A stretch of 64,000 nt of DNA. Source: Bradyrhizobium sp. AZCC 2262 (GTDB taxonomy: Bacteria > Pseudomonadota > Alphaproteobacteria > Rhizobiales > Xanthobacteraceae). The notes under the pieces were generated by a model. That model worked only from the letters and a program-made list of their open reading frames with translations, ran no database searches and was not told where the DNA came from. Both the position numbers and the translations under genes were made by a program. How positions within the stretch are numbered: position 1 is the first letter of the stretch; each line of letters begins with the position of its first letter. The stretch is from contig NZ_JAZHRT010000001.1 in the NCBI RefSeq assembly GCF_036924535.1, positions 6,944,001-7,008,000 of the forward strand, in the 5' to 3' direction. Positions 46,926 through 56,572 of this stretch are shown here, in pieces.

Positions 46926-49274
46926 TCAGGCGATGGACCGTGAGGGGACCGGGACCAGCACGCTGTCCGGCGGACGACGGCCATGCGAGGCATTTAGCAA
47001 CTGGCGGACCCGCACCGCGGGCACCGGCGGGCTGAACAGATAGCCCTGCGCCTCGGTTACCGCGCCATCGGCACTGATCAATTCGAGCTGCTCGTTGGTC
47101 TCGATGCCTTCCACCACCACGGACATTCCGAGATCGGCCGACAGCCGCGCCACGCCGCGCAGCAGCGTCAGCGGCCGGTCGCTGTCGATCCCCTCCAGGA
47201 AGGAGCGGTCGATCTTCACCTTCTGCAACGGGAAATTATGCAAGTAGCTGAGGCTCGAATAACCGGTGCCGAAGTCGTCGAGCGAGATTCGCACGCCGAG
47301 CGAATGCAATTGCGACAGCACATCGTGCGTCAGTTGCGTGTTGCGCAGCAGTGAGGATTCGGTGATCTCGATTTCGAGCCGGTTGGCCGGCAGGCCTGAG
47401 ACCTCGAGCGCGTAGCGAACTTCGCTCAGCACGTCGCGCTGATGGAATTGCTGCGGCGAGAAATTGACCGCGACGCTGACGCCTTCTGGCCATTTCATGC
47501 ATTCCATGCAGGCCTTGCGCAAAATCCAGCGGCCGAGATCGACGATCAGGCCCATGTCCTCGGCGACCGGAATGATATCGGTCGGCGAAACCGTGCCGCG
47601 AATCGGATGATTCCAGCGCAACAGCGCTTCGCATGTGGATATCCGTCCCGATTTGAGATTGACCAGCGGCTGGAAGAACAGCTCGAACTCCTCGTTGGCC
47701 AGCGCCTTGCGCAGGTCCAGTTCGAGGATGCGGCGGGCTTCGACGACCTGCGCCATCTCCTCGCGGAAGAAGCAGAAGGTGCCGCGGCCGTCGGCCTTGG
47801 CGCGGTATAGCGCCATGTCGGCATTCTTCAATAGCGTATCGGCGCTGACGCCGCGCGAGGTCGTGGCGATGCCGACGCTGGCGCCGATCTCGACCAGATG
47901 ATTGTCGATCTTGTAGCGTTCGCTCAGGCGATCGACGATGCGCCGGGCGAGGCCCGCGGCGTCGTCGGCGGAATGGATGTTCTGCTGGAACACCACGAAC
48001 TCGTCGCCGCCGAACCGCGCCACGAAGTCCTCGGGCCGCAGCATCTCGCGCAAGCGCTCCGAAACCGCGCACAGCAACTGGTCGCCGCAGGGATGGCCCA
48101 GCGTGTCGTTGACCTGTTTGAACTGGTCGAGGTCGACGAACAGCAGCGCCGACAATTGTTCGGGACCCTGCTGGGCCGCCAGCAGACGTCCGATCTCGTC
48201 GCGGAAATTGAGCCGGTTGGGCAATTCGGTGAGTTCGTCGTAGCGCGCCAGGTGGCTAATCCGTGCTTCCGCATTGCGACGTTCCGTGATGTCTTCGAGC
48301 AGGACGACCGTGCCCCCGCCCTCCATCGCCTGGAATGTCCACGACAGCGATCGGTCCCGTGTCACGTCGGGATCGGTCGTCATGATCTCGCGGGTCCGGG
48401 TATTGACGATCTCCGACAGGACCATCTTGCCGCTCGCCGCCGAAATCGAATTCGAGGCGATGCAGGCCGAGACAATGTCTTGCGCGCTTGCGCCGCGCTG
48501 GATGAGATCCTCGGAGAGATTCATCATTTCGCGGAAGCGGTAATTCATCACCGCAAGGCGGCCGTCGGCGCGAAACATGCAGAGGCCGTGCGGCATGTTG
48601 TTCAGCGCGGTGTCAAACTGGCCGGCCAGCGCCGCTTCGCGGAAGCTTGAGGTCAGCGCCTTGACGAAGATGGAGTGCAGGTTGAGGTTGATATCCTTGA
48701 GACCAAAGAAGAACAGCACCAGCAGCACGGCGAGGCCGACGTAATAGAAATCGCCGTGCAGCGCCAGCGCCAGCGACATCGGCCCGCATGCCAGCAGGAT
48801 GTGATACTGGATCAGCTTGGGTTGGCCGTAGTTGCGGGCCGCGCCTCCGGCGGTGTAACCGATCGTCACCGCGACGCAAACCATGTGCGCGACCGCGTCG
48901 TCGTTGGCGTAGATGGTCAGAAAGCTCCAGGCGCCCAGAACGCCGGCGAACACGATGGCGCCGGCCGCATAGCGCGGCTCCAGGTATCGGGCCTGCGCGA
49001 ACGTCAACGGCTTGGTGCGCTGTTCGTATTTGCGCATCTCGAAGGCGCGGATCGTGCCGATCGCGATGATGAGCACCGCAAACGGCCACAGCAGCTCATT
49101 GCCGGTCTTGAGCGCCGTGAATACGGCGGCGACAAATATACAGATCGAGCCCGCAAACATTGGCAAGAAATTCTGGCACATGGAATCGACCAGCGCCGCA
49201 TAGAGCACCGGCTCCAGCTCGTCGCGGCTACCTCGTTTTTTTGGGTCGACCAACTGCATCGGCAGGGCACGCAT
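46926..49274 (-). CDS. membrane GGDEF-EAL cyclic-di-GMP protein
   Basis: This 782-residue protein has about six membrane helices (38-55, 62-78, 104-122, 128-146, 155-172, 178-192). A PAS-like domain (about 218-333), GGDEF domain (about 338-500) and EAL domain (about 515-765) follow. GGDEF is intact at 422-426, with the RxxD inhibitory site RPED (413-416) just before it. EAL is intact at 549-551. Both activities are therefore possible, and the net output cannot be predicted. It lies between tolB and the FeeM-like gene, in the same direction as both, with 166 bases to tolB. Confidence 0.93.
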   Translation of the reverse strand: MRALPMQLVDPKKRGSRDELEPVLYAALVDSMCQNFLPMFAGSICIFVAAVFTALKTGNELLWPFAVLIIAIGTIRAFEMRKYEQRTKPLTFAQARYLEPRYAAGAIVFAGVLGAWSFLTIYANDDAVAHMVCVAVTIGYTAGGAARNYGQPKLIQYHILLACGPMSLALALHGDFYYVGLAVLLVLFFFGLKDINLNLHSIFVKALTSSFREAALAGQFDTALNNMPHGLCMFRADGRLAVMNYRFREMMNLSEDLIQRGASAQDIVSACIASNSISAASGKMVLSEIVNTRTREIMTTDPDVTRDRSLSWTFQAMEGGGTVVLLEDITERRNAEARISHLARYDELTELPNRLNFRDEIGRLLAAQQGPEQLSALLFVDLDQFKQVNDTLGHPCGDQLLCAVSERLREMLRPEDFVARFGGDEFVVFQQNIHSADDAAGLARRIVDRLSERYKIDNHLVEIGASVGIATTSRGVSADTLLKNADMALYRAKADGRGTFCFFREEMAQVVEARRILELDLRKALANEEFELFFQPLVNLKSGRISTCEALLRWNHPIRGTVSPTDIIPVAEDMGLIVDLGRWILRKACMECMKWPEGVSVAVNFSPQQFHQRDVLSEVRYALEVSGLPANRLEIEITESSLLRNTQLTHDVLSQLHSLGVRISLDDFGTGYSSLSYLHNFPLQKVKIDRSFLEGIDSDRPLTLLRGVARLSADLGMSVVVEGIETNEQLELISADGAVTEAQGYLFSPPVPAVRVRQLLNASHGRRPPDSVLVPVPSRSIA

Positions 49275-49440
49275 CCTGTTAGGGTACGTAGTTCTACCCT
49301 TCGCAGATGAAGTCTTTCTGAGGGAATATCGTTACCGAGACGTTGTTTTTTACGTCGCACGGCCAAAATATGCCCGAAAAATCAGCGGGCTAGGTAACAT
49401 TTGCCGATTAACGATTGTGCTCCCGCGCGATCGGGTTCCA

Positions 49441-50799
49441 TTATGACAATAGCGGTGACCATGCCGGGTCGGAGGCAAAACCGGGCGTTGGTACCCGCAA
49501 TTCATTACGACCTGAGATATCCACCGTAAACAATGACGGCCCTCCGCTGCCGCCGGGCTCGCGGAAGAACATCACGACGCGGCCGTTCGGCGCGAAGGTC
49601 GGCCCTTCATTGTGGTAGCCGGAAGTGAGAATGCGTTCGCCCGAACCGTCGGTCTTCATGATGCCGATCGCGAACTGTCCGCCGCCCTGCTTGGTGAAGG
49701 CGATGTAGTCGCCGCGCGGCGACCACACCGGCGTCGAATAACTGCCCTCGCCGAACGAGATGCGCTGAGCGCTGCCGCCGGTGGCCGCCATCACGTAGAT
49801 CTGCGGCTTGCCGCCGCGGTCGGATTCGAAACAGATCCGGCTGCCGTCGGGCGAATAGGACGGCGAGGTGTCGATCGCCGGCGTGTCGGTCAGCCGCGTC
49901 GTCGATTTCGAACGCAAATCCATCACGAACAGGTTCGAGTTGCCGCCCTGCTGCAGGCTCATGATGATGCGCTGGCCATCCGGCGAGAACCGCGGCGAGA
50001 ACGACATGCCGGGGAAATTGCCGACGATCTCGCGCTGCCCGGTCTCGACGTTGAACAGATAGACGCGCGGATCGCCCTGACCGAACTCCATATACGTGAT
50101 TTCCTGGGTCGACGGCGAGAACCGCGGCGTCAGCACCAGGTCGGAGCCCCTGGTGAGGTAGCGGACATTGGCGCCGTCCTGATCCATCAGCGCCAACCGC
50201 TTGACGCGGCGCTCCTTCGATCCGGTCTCGTCGACGAACACGACGCGACTGTCGAAATAGCCCTTCTCGCCGGTCGCGCGCTCGTAGATCTGGTCCGAGA
50301 TGATGTGGGCGATCCGCCGCCAATATTCCGGCGAGGTGAAGTATTGCTGCCCGGTGAGCTGCTGCTGCTGATTGACATCCCAGAGACGGAATTCCGCTTT
50401 CAGCCGGCCGTCACCCTGACGTGTCATGCGGCCGGTGACCAGATACGTTGCGTTGATCTGCTTCCAGCTCTGCCATTGCGGCGCGGTGTCGATATTGGTG
50501 ATGCGCTCGATGAAGGCCGCCTGATCGATCGGCGCGAACAATCCGCTGCGCTTGAGATTGTTGGTGATGACCTGCGCCACCCCAACGCCGACCTCGGCAT
50601 CGCCGGGCGTGCCCGCGACGAAATTCGGGATCGCGATCGGCTGCGGCGTGAATTCGCCTTCGGGAATGACGACCCGCTTGGGCGCTTGCGCAAAAGCATC
50701 GCGACCACCAGCGACCGCGCCAAGCGCCGCCATTCCGGCCATGATCTGACGGCGGCTCGGGCGATACAGCATGTTCGGCAATCCATCTTTGTCAGTCAT
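49441..50799 (-). CDS. tolB: Tol-Pal system beta-propeller protein TolB
   Basis: This 452-residue periplasmic protein binds Pal and links inner and outer membrane. The signal region [18 protein letters not shown] looks twin-arginine-like, which would be unusual for TolB, and ends at AFA-QAPKR. The N-terminal alpha/beta domain (about 40-165) leads to a six-bladed propeller with repeats such as [36 protein letters not shown] and [21 protein letters not shown] (SPDG turns). It is 60 bases after tolA. Confidence 0.97.
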   Translation of the reverse strand: MTDKDGLPNMLYRPSRRQIMAGMAALGAVAGGRDAFAQAPKRVVIPEGEFTPQPIAIPNFVAGTPGDAEVGVGVAQVITNNLKRSGLFAPIDQAAFIERITNIDTAPQWQSWKQINATYLVTGRMTRQGDGRLKAEFRLWDVNQQQQLTGQQYFTSPEYWRRIAHIISDQIYERATGEKGYFDSRVVFVDETGSKERRVKRLALMDQDGANVRYLTRGSDLVLTPRFSPSTQEITYMEFGQGDPRVYLFNVETGQREIVGNFPGMSFSPRFSPDGQRIIMSLQQGGNSNLFVMDLRSKSTTRLTDTPAIDTSPSYSPDGSRICFESDRGGKPQIYVMAATGGSAQRISFGEGSYSTPVWSPRGDYIAFTKQGGGQFAIGIMKTDGSGERILTSGYHNEGPTFAPNGRVVMFFREPGGSGGPSLFTVDISGRNELRVPTPGFASDPAWSPLLS

Positions 50800-50859
50800 C
50801 GCTTCAAACTTTGCTCATATCTGTCATTGCCAACAGGTGTCCGCCACATGACCAAACCG

Positions 50860-51801
50860 TTAGACTTTTTCCTTGAACACCGGCGCGAAATACTTCCATT
50901 CCTCGTAAAAGGCCGCCGGAAGCTTGTAGGGCTGGCACTCGATGATCGCGCGCAAGGCACTCTCCTGGTAGACGCGCAGATAGGGCGTTGCCGGCGTTCC
51001 CTCCGGAACAGGATTACCTTCAAGCGTGCCGTCGCGCTTCAAGCGGATGGCGAAGGCGACTTCAGGTTTCTGCGACTCGATTCCGCCATAGGGCTTCTTC
51101 CAGCACCGCTCGACCTGCCGCTGGAACATCGAGCCCCAGGTTGCGGAATTGTCCGCCGCCGTGCCTTTCGAAAGGCCGAGCGCGGCGTTGGAGTTCAGCG
51201 TGTCGTTCGCGACCGCCTGACGCGTCGGGTCACGCTTGTCGAGAAGGGCGGCAATCTGGCTCTGATCGAAGTGCCGTTCGACGATCCTCGGCTTCTGCGG
51301 CTCCGGCGGCTTGGCGGCCTGCACCGGCTTCGGCGGCGGCTTCTTCTCTTCCTTCTTGATCGCCTCGGCGATCGGGTCGGGCTTCACCGGCTCCGGCTTT
51401 TTCTCGACCGGCTTCGGCTCTTGCTTCGGCTCTTCCTTGGGCTTCTCGACGACCTTCGGCGGGTCGGGTTTCTTCTCGACCGGCTTCTCCTCGACCTTGG
51501 GCTGCGGCGGCGGAGCGGTCTCAGTCACAACCGGCGGCTTCTCGGTGATCTTGCCGACGGCATCGTCCACGGGCTTGGCTTCGGCGACCTTCTCGGCCAG
51601 CGGCTTCGGGTTTTCCTTCTTGCCGGTCTTCGTGCCGGCCATGACCTTGGCGAGTTGGCTGGAATCAATCACGTCAACCGGCACCGAGTCTTCCGGCGGA
51701 ATTTCGAGCGCCTTGGTCGAGAAAGACAGCATCACCCACCCCAGCACGCAGACATGCAGGGCAACCGATGCCATCACCGTCTTGTCGACCTTGACCTTCA
51801 C
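50860..51801 (-). CDS. tolA: Tol-Pal system protein TolA
   Basis: This 313-residue protein has one inner-membrane helix (about 8-27, VMASVALHVCVLGWVMLSFS) and a long periplasmic Lys/Pro/Glu-rich stalk (about 60-170, with repeats such as KPVEKKPDPPKVVEKPKEE). A folded C-terminal domain (about 200-313, WGSMFQRQVERCWKKPYGGI...) follows and binds TolB/Pal and energises the system. The stalk is shorter and more proline-rich than in E. coli. It is 44 bases after tolR. Confidence 0.95.
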   Translation of the reverse strand: MKVKVDKTVMASVALHVCVLGWVMLSFSTKALEIPPEDSVPVDVIDSSQLAKVMAGTKTGKKENPKPLAEKVAEAKPVDDAVGKITEKPPVVTETAPPPQPKVEEKPVEKKPDPPKVVEKPKEEPKQEPKPVEKKPEPVKPDPIAEAIKKEEKKPPPKPVQAAKPPEPQKPRIVERHFDQSQIAALLDKRDPTRQAVANDTLNSNAALGLSKGTAADNSATWGSMFQRQVERCWKKPYGGIESQKPEVAFAIRLKRDGTLEGNPVPEGTPATPYLRVYQESALRAIIECQPYKLPAAFYEEWKYFAPVFKEKV

Positions 51802-51845
51802 TCGAGCTTTCCCGCTCCCCCGTCAGCCGTCGCGCGCCACATGGC

Positions 51846-52322
51846 TCAGGAACCCTGCTCCGGCACGATGACGATATTCGCCTTGAATCCCGCCGTCCTA
51901 ATATACCCCAATAATTTCATCATATCCGTGTAACAGACGTCCTTGTCGCCCCGCAGGTATACCACCCTCTCGGCCTCCGATCTGGTCTCCTTGATCGCCG
52001 TTATCTTGGGCAGGAGCTCATTGGCCGGAATCAGCGTGTCCCCGAGATAGAGTTCGACGTTGGAATTGCAGGTACCGCCGGTGCGCTTGACCGACAGCGT
52101 CAACGGCGGGGCGTTGGCCTGGATCTGCTTGCCGCCGCTGGCGATGGGCAGATCGATATCGATGCTCGACGTCATCAGCGGCGCCGCCACCATGAAGATG
52201 ATCAGCAGCACGAGCATCACGTCGACCATCGGCGTGACGTTGATCTCCGCCATCACGGCGGCGCGACGCCGGCCGCGGCGTCCACCACCGCCACCCGCTG
52301 AACCTGCCATGTTCATCGCCAT
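51846..52322 (-). CDS. tolR: Tol-Pal system protein TolR
   Basis: This 158-residue ExbD-family protein has a Gly/Arg-rich cytoplasmic start and one membrane helix (about 31-53, MVDVMLVLLIIFMVAAPLM). The helix begins with the proton-relay Asp in NVTPMVDVMLVL. A periplasmic ferredoxin-like domain with YLRGDKDVCYTDMMKLLGYI follows. It forms the proton-driven motor with TolQ, 37 bases downstream of tolQ. Confidence 0.97.
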   Translation of the reverse strand: MAMNMAGSAGGGGGRRGRRRAAVMAEINVTPMVDVMLVLLIIFMVAAPLMTSSIDIDLPIASGGKQIQANAPPLTLSVKRTGGTCNSNVELYLGDTLIPANELLPKITAIKETRSEAERVVYLRGDKDVCYTDMMKLLGYIRTAGFKANIVIVPEQGS

Positions 52323-52359
52323 GATCTGGATCTCACGATGCGCTCGTCATTTGCCGTCC

Positions 52360-53073
52360 TCACGCCCGCTCGTCGATCTGGCGGGACAGGATGGCTGAAA
52401 ACTCGTCGGCAAAACCTTCCAGCCGCTGCGCCTGCCGATTCACCTCGGACGTGAACTTATTGTAGAAAATCGTCGCGGGGATGGCAGCGATAAGACCGAT
52501 AGCGGTCGCAAACAGTGCTTCCGCGATGCCGGGCGCCACCACCGCAAGCGAAGTGTTTTTCGAAGCCGCGATCGACTGGAAGCTCGACATGATGCCCCAG
52601 ACGGTTCCGAACAGGCCCACGAACGGTCCCGCAGAACCAACCGTCGCCAGCACCAGCAGCCGCCGTTCCAGCCGCTCGACTTCGCGGGCGATGGAGACGT
52701 TCATGACCTTCTCGATCCGCATCTGCAGGCCGGCAAAGGAGCGGGTCTGGCTCTCGAACGAACGCTTCCACTCGCGCATGGCGGCGACGAAACACGCCGC
52801 CATCGATTGCGTCGGCTTGGCTGACAGCGCGCGGTACAGTTCCTCGATCGATTGGCCCGACCAGAACGCCTGCTCGAAGCGGTCCATGGCGCGCTTGGTG
52901 CGGCCATAGAGGAAAATCTTGTCGATCGCGATCGCCCAGACCCAGACCGAGCAGGCCAACAGCCCCAGCATCACTGTTTTCACGACCCAATGGGCCTGCA
53001 GGAACAGGGCGATCAGCGATACGTCGGCGGAGACCAACGGCAGGGCTGCCGGCGCCACGTCGGCGGGATTCAT
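52360..53073 (-). CDS. tolQ: Tol-Pal system proton channel TolQ
   Basis: This 237-residue MotA/TolQ/ExbB protein has three membrane helices (about 18-40, 138-160, 172-195). The conserved stretches are GSAGPFVGLFGTVWGIMSSF and APGIAEALFATAIGLIAAIP. It drives the Tol system with TolR. ATG 53073 (MNPADVAPAAL) is chosen, and the in-frame frame to 53238 adds a non-homologous leader. It is the first gene of tolQRAB. A CtrA-like box lies about 220 bases upstream. Confidence 0.97.
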   Translation of the reverse strand: MNPADVAPAALPLVSADVSLIALFLQAHWVVKTVMLGLLACSVWVWAIAIDKIFLYGRTKRAMDRFEQAFWSGQSIEELYRALSAKPTQSMAACFVAAMREWKRSFESQTRSFAGLQMRIEKVMNVSIAREVERLERRLLVLATVGSAGPFVGLFGTVWGIMSSFQSIAASKNTSLAVVAPGIAEALFATAIGLIAAIPATIFYNKFTSEVNRQAQRLEGFADEFSAILSRQIDERA

Positions 53074-53293
53074 GAGCGGTATCCTCTCAACGCAAGTGTC
53101 CCTATTTCCTCCGGGAGCAAACGGCTGCCGGTACCACAGCCGCGCGTCGGGCGCGGCGATATGCGCCAGCGCGAAAGCCGCTCTTGGTGTCGCATGGGGG
53201 GCCCGCCGAAAGCCGGGTCCTGCTTCCCCTGCCAACATGTCAAAACGAGGGCTGTCAGCGCGTCATTCCGTCCCTAACCAGACGCTAAGCTTG

Positions 53294-53309
53294 GTTAACT
53301 TTAGGTTAC
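53294..53309 (-). promoter_or_regulatory. CtrA-like box upstream of tolQ
   Basis: On the minus strand GTAA-CCTAAAG-TTAAC differs by one base from TTAA-N7-TTAAC. It is about 220 bases from the tolQ ATG, further than a usual promoter. Confidence 0.4.
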
Positions 53310-53399
53310 CAAAGGGGAATCCGGCTGCCGTAAATCCAGGCAGGCCGGGCGGTTATGGGGCCGGGGTTCCGGGTTCCATGCCCCCGGAGGTGGGGTGTC

Positions 53400-54010
53400 C
53401 GGCCGGGTGGCCTCGCCCTGCGAGACGGCCGCTCGGCGGCCTCCTCAGGGTAAGGAGATAGGATACGTAGTGCGGCCTCCTTCTCCGTCATTGCGAGCGC
53501 AGCGAAGCAATTCATAGCGCGGCATGCGGAGACATGGATTGCTTCGCGGAGCCTGTCATCGGGCGCGCATTCGCGCGACCCGTTGGCTCGCAATGACGGC
53601 GGGACATACCTTCGCCTTCTCGCGGCGCAATTCGCCCGAGGTTGCTGGATAACCTCCCGCCCTCTTGTTCAGAGGGCGCAGGGAAGACCGGGTGCACGCT
53701 GCACCCGCGGTCCCGTGTGCAATTTGCGCATAAAAACGCGCACACGAGCATACAGGTTCAGCGGAAACACTCCGGCCTTCCCTGCGCAATGGCTTTACGG
53801 CTTACTTCGTGCTCTCCCCGGTGAACGGCTTTCTTGCCACCGTCGCTCCTGAGAAGCTTGCTTCCCAAGAACTTAGCGCCAGCACCGCGGCGTCAGGACC
53901 ACACGACTTCGCCGTACGCTTGAGCCTCGCTCGTCAGTTGCAGCTCTCGCGTCCATCGCATCTCACCGCGCGTTCGTGACGATGGCCAACGCCCCTCATC
54001 TGCCGTGAGA
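53400..54010. repeat. mosaic of three dispersed repeats
   Basis: Three pieces adjoin. 53400-53470 has GCCCTGCGAGACGGCCGCTC with CGGCCTCCTCAGGG. 53485-53600 is bounded by CATTGCGAGCGCAGCGAAGC and TTGGCTCGCAATGACGGCG. 53600-54010 contains the GGGTGCACGCTGCACCC hairpin (53691-53707) and a long G+C tract. Small frames here, such as the 77-codon minus frame at 53556-53789, read AEPVCSCARFYAQIAHGTAG, a string I associate with repeat-encoded pseudo-proteins in Bradyrhizobium. I assign no gene. Confidence 0.65.
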
Positions 54011-54311
54011 CGCGCGAGTTATGCCGCTGATTTGGCCTTCGAGTTAAGCGGAATATTTTTGCGCGCCAAACTGGACGACCCAAATCGCGTTGAAATGGCT
54101 GGTGGAATTCGCCTTTGCGCGCAGCGTCTTTGGCAACCAATGAACGCGCGACGGCGCCTGCAATTTTGCCCGTCGGTCAACGGAACAAGTTTTGCGACGG
54201 CCGCATGACTGCCTGCTCCCCGCTTGCCTTGTCGCTCGGACGAGCGTGATCTAAACATGACGCCAACCATAATAATCGTGCGGGCCTGATCCGCATTCGA
54301 GGGAGAGGACA

Positions 54312-55577
54312 ATGAAGGCATTCATGATGGCCGCGGCGGTCGTTGCCGGCATTGCTGCCAATGCGGCGAATGCCGCGCCGCTGCCAGAGGCAAAGCCGGA
54401 CGACGTTGGATTTTCGCAGCAAGGGCTGGCACGCCTGGACGATTTTTTCGCCCGCGAGATCGCCGCGAAACGTGTGCCTGGCGCCGTGGTTGCGATCGCC
54501 CGCGACGGAAAGCTCGTCCAGTACAAGGCATACGGCCAGCTTGATCCGGCCAAAGGCACGGCGATGCCGCTGGATGCCGTGTTCGCGCTTGCCTCCATGA
54601 CCAAGCCGATGGCCGCGGTCGCGGGCCTGACACTCATGGAACAGGGCCGCCTGGCCCTTCAGGCAAAGCTTGCCGACTATTATCCCGCGTTCGCCGAGAT
54701 GAAGGTCGGCGTCCCGCAGGCGGACGGTTCGCTGAAGCTCGAAGCGCAGGTTTCACCGATCTACATCCACGACCTTTATCGACACACATCCGGCCTGATG
54801 TATGGGGGCCGCCCGGACAGTTCGAGTCCGGTAGCGCGCCAGTACCCGGAAGGCACGGCGCCGGCGATCGAGGGTGATACGCAGGCGTTCATCGATCGCA
54901 TCACGAAGCTGCCGCTGGCGCACCAGCCGGCGACGGTTTTCGAATACGGCTTCTCGATCGATGTGCTCGGCGCGGTGGTCGAAAAGGTGAGCGAGCAGCG
55001 CCTCGGCGACTACCTGGCCGGCAATGTCTGGCAACCGCTCGGCATGAAGGACGCCACGTTCCACCCCACGGAGGCGCAACGCGCCCGTCTTGCCCGGCCA
55101 TTTCCCAATGACCCGCTGACAGGCAAACCTCAGGCGATCAAACTTCTCGATACGCCAACGAAGTTCGACTGCGGCGGCGCCTGCGCGTTTGCAACCGTGG
55201 GCGACTACGTGCGCTTTGGACAAATGCTGCTCAATGGCGGCGAGCTCGACGGCCAGCGCATTCTCGGGCCCAAGACCGTGCATCACATGGTCTCCAACCA
55301 CCTTGGGCCTGACATCACGAACAACGTGGCCAATGTGGAGCCGCATCGCGGTGGCTTTGGCTTCGGCCTTGGAGTCGCCGTGCGTACGAACGAGGGTCTG
55401 TCCTCGGTTCCGGGCAATCCCGGCGAGTTCACCTGGAATGGCGCCTACGGCACGCAGTTCTTCTGCGACCCGAAGGAGCGCCTTGTCGTCGTCGTGGGAA
55501 CGGCGGCGCCCGGCGAACTTCGGAAGTACTATCGTGAGCAGGTCCAGGACATCGTCTACGGCGCCATGGTGCGGTAG
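54312..55577 (+). CDS. serine beta-lactamase-like hydrolase (class C / EstB family)
   Basis: This 421-residue exported protein has a signal peptide (about 1-22, MAAAVVAGIAANAANA). Its beta-lactamase/transpeptidase-like domain has the nucleophile motif SMTK at 95-98. The second motif is a Tyr-containing FEYGFSIDVLG, and the third is near WNGAYGTQFF. In this family most members are esterases or amidases rather than antibiotic-resistance enzymes, so the name does not imply resistance. No AmpR-type regulator lies beside it. Confidence 0.9.
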   Translation: MKAFMMAAAVVAGIAANAANAAPLPEAKPDDVGFSQQGLARLDDFFAREIAAKRVPGAVVAIARDGKLVQYKAYGQLDPAKGTAMPLDAVFALASMTKPMAAVAGLTLMEQGRLALQAKLADYYPAFAEMKVGVPQADGSLKLEAQVSPIYIHDLYRHTSGLMYGGRPDSSSPVARQYPEGTAPAIEGDTQAFIDRITKLPLAHQPATVFEYGFSIDVLGAVVEKVSEQRLGDYLAGNVWQPLGMKDATFHPTEAQRARLARPFPNDPLTGKPQAIKLLDTPTKFDCGGACAFATVGDYVRFGQMLLNGGELDGQRILGPKTVHHMVSNHLGPDITNNVANVEPHRGGFGFGLGVAVRTNEGLSSVPGNPGEFTWNGAYGTQFFCDPKERLVVVVGTAAPGELRKYYREQVQDIVYGAMVR

Positions 55578-55589
55578 GCTGAAATTTGT

Positions 55590-55672
55590 AGCCCGCATGA
55601 GCGCAAGCGATATGCGGGATTCTTTCGACATGGGTCCCGGGGTCGCTTCGCTCGCCCGGGCTACGACTGCCA
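55590..55672. repeat. dispersed palindromic repeat
   Basis: GTAGCCCGCATGAGCGCAAG and CGATATGCGGG form one hairpin, and GGTCGCTTCGCTCGCCCGGG and CTACG the other end. Such GTAGCCCGCATG strings are common in Bradyrhizobium intergenic DNA. Confidence 0.6.
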
Positions 55673-55675
55673 CAC

Positions 55676-56437
55676 TCAGGCCGAAACCTGCTCCGGGCAA
55701 TTGGTCAACCGCGCGGGAACGCCGACCGCGGTGCAGCCGGGCGGCACGTCATGCTCGACGACCGCGCCGGCGCCGATCTTGGCGAAATCGCCGATGCTGA
55801 CGCCGCCGATAATGCTCGATCCGGCGCTGAGATAAACTCCCCTGCCGATTTTCGGGGCGCGGTCGGCTTCCGAATGTTTTCGCCCGATGGTGACGTTCTG
55901 CAAAATCGTCACTTCGTCGCTGATCACGGCGAAGGCGCCGATGATGATGCCGGTGGCGTGATCGAGAAATACCGACGTTCCGATCGAGGCTGTGGGGTGA
56001 ATGCTGACGGAAAGCTGATCGGACGACAGGCTTTGCAGCAGCAGCGCGAGATCGTTGCGGCGCTGGCGCCAGAGCCAGTTGGAGACGCGCCAGACCTGCA
56101 GCGCCACGTATCCCTTGAAGTTCAGAAGCGGCGGCAGCAGCGTCGTCGTCGCGGGATCGTGAACGGCGATGCTCTGCAGATCGCGGCTCGCCGCATCGAT
56201 CAGATTGGGCGCGCTGTCGAACACGTCGCAGGCGAGCTGCGCGAACCGCTCACGATCCGCCGGACTCTTGCCTAACCGCTCTCCGATCTGGTGCGCCAGT
56301 CCGTGAGCGAAGTCGGGATGATCGAGAATCGCAGATGACAGCGCCGCGCCGAATACCGGATCGCGCACCACGGCCGTTTCAGCTTCGCTCCGGATCGACC
56401 GCCAAAGCTGATCGACAGGAATTTCACTCTGGATCAT
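55676..56437 (-). CDS. cysE: serine acetyltransferase (CysE-like, divergent)
   Basis: This 253-residue protein has an N-terminal helical domain (about 1-145) and a left-handed beta-helix (about 146-245) of hexapeptide repeats. Family segments are visible: IHPTASIGTSVFLDHATGIIIG with the catalytic His. However, the usual GETAVI is GAFAVI, and the GGTGK loop is replaced by GRKHSEADRAPKIG. It probably acetylates serine in cysteine synthesis, but these substitutions make the assignment less than certain. It is 136 bases downstream of the large regulator, in the same direction. Confidence 0.82.
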   Translation of the reverse strand: MIQSEIPVDQLWRSIRSEAETAVVRDPVFGAALSSAILDHPDFAHGLAHQIGERLGKSPADRERFAQLACDVFDSAPNLIDAASRDLQSIAVHDPATTTLLPPLLNFKGYVALQVWRVSNWLWRQRRNDLALLLQSLSSDQLSVSIHPTASIGTSVFLDHATGIIIGAFAVISDEVTILQNVTIGRKHSEADRAPKIGRGVYLSAGSSIIGGVSIGDFAKIGAGAVVEHDVPPGCTAVGVPARLTNCPEQVSA

Positions 56438-56572
56438 GACAGCCGCTCCGGATTAGCGCCGGCTCGTAACATATTGCGTCCATGGACCAATGCCAAACCT
56501 TTGCGAGATGTTCGGCGTCGTTCGATTTTTCGACTTTTACAACATTATCCGCCAGAAGCAGCGCCGGCTGGC

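Noticed and set aside
49612..51933. 773-codon plus-strand frame across tolB and tolA
   Set aside because: Shadow of two real minus-strand genes; no protein family pattern.
53556..53789. 77-codon minus-strand frame
   Set aside because: Lies inside dispersed repeats and looks like repeat-derived translation rather than a gene.
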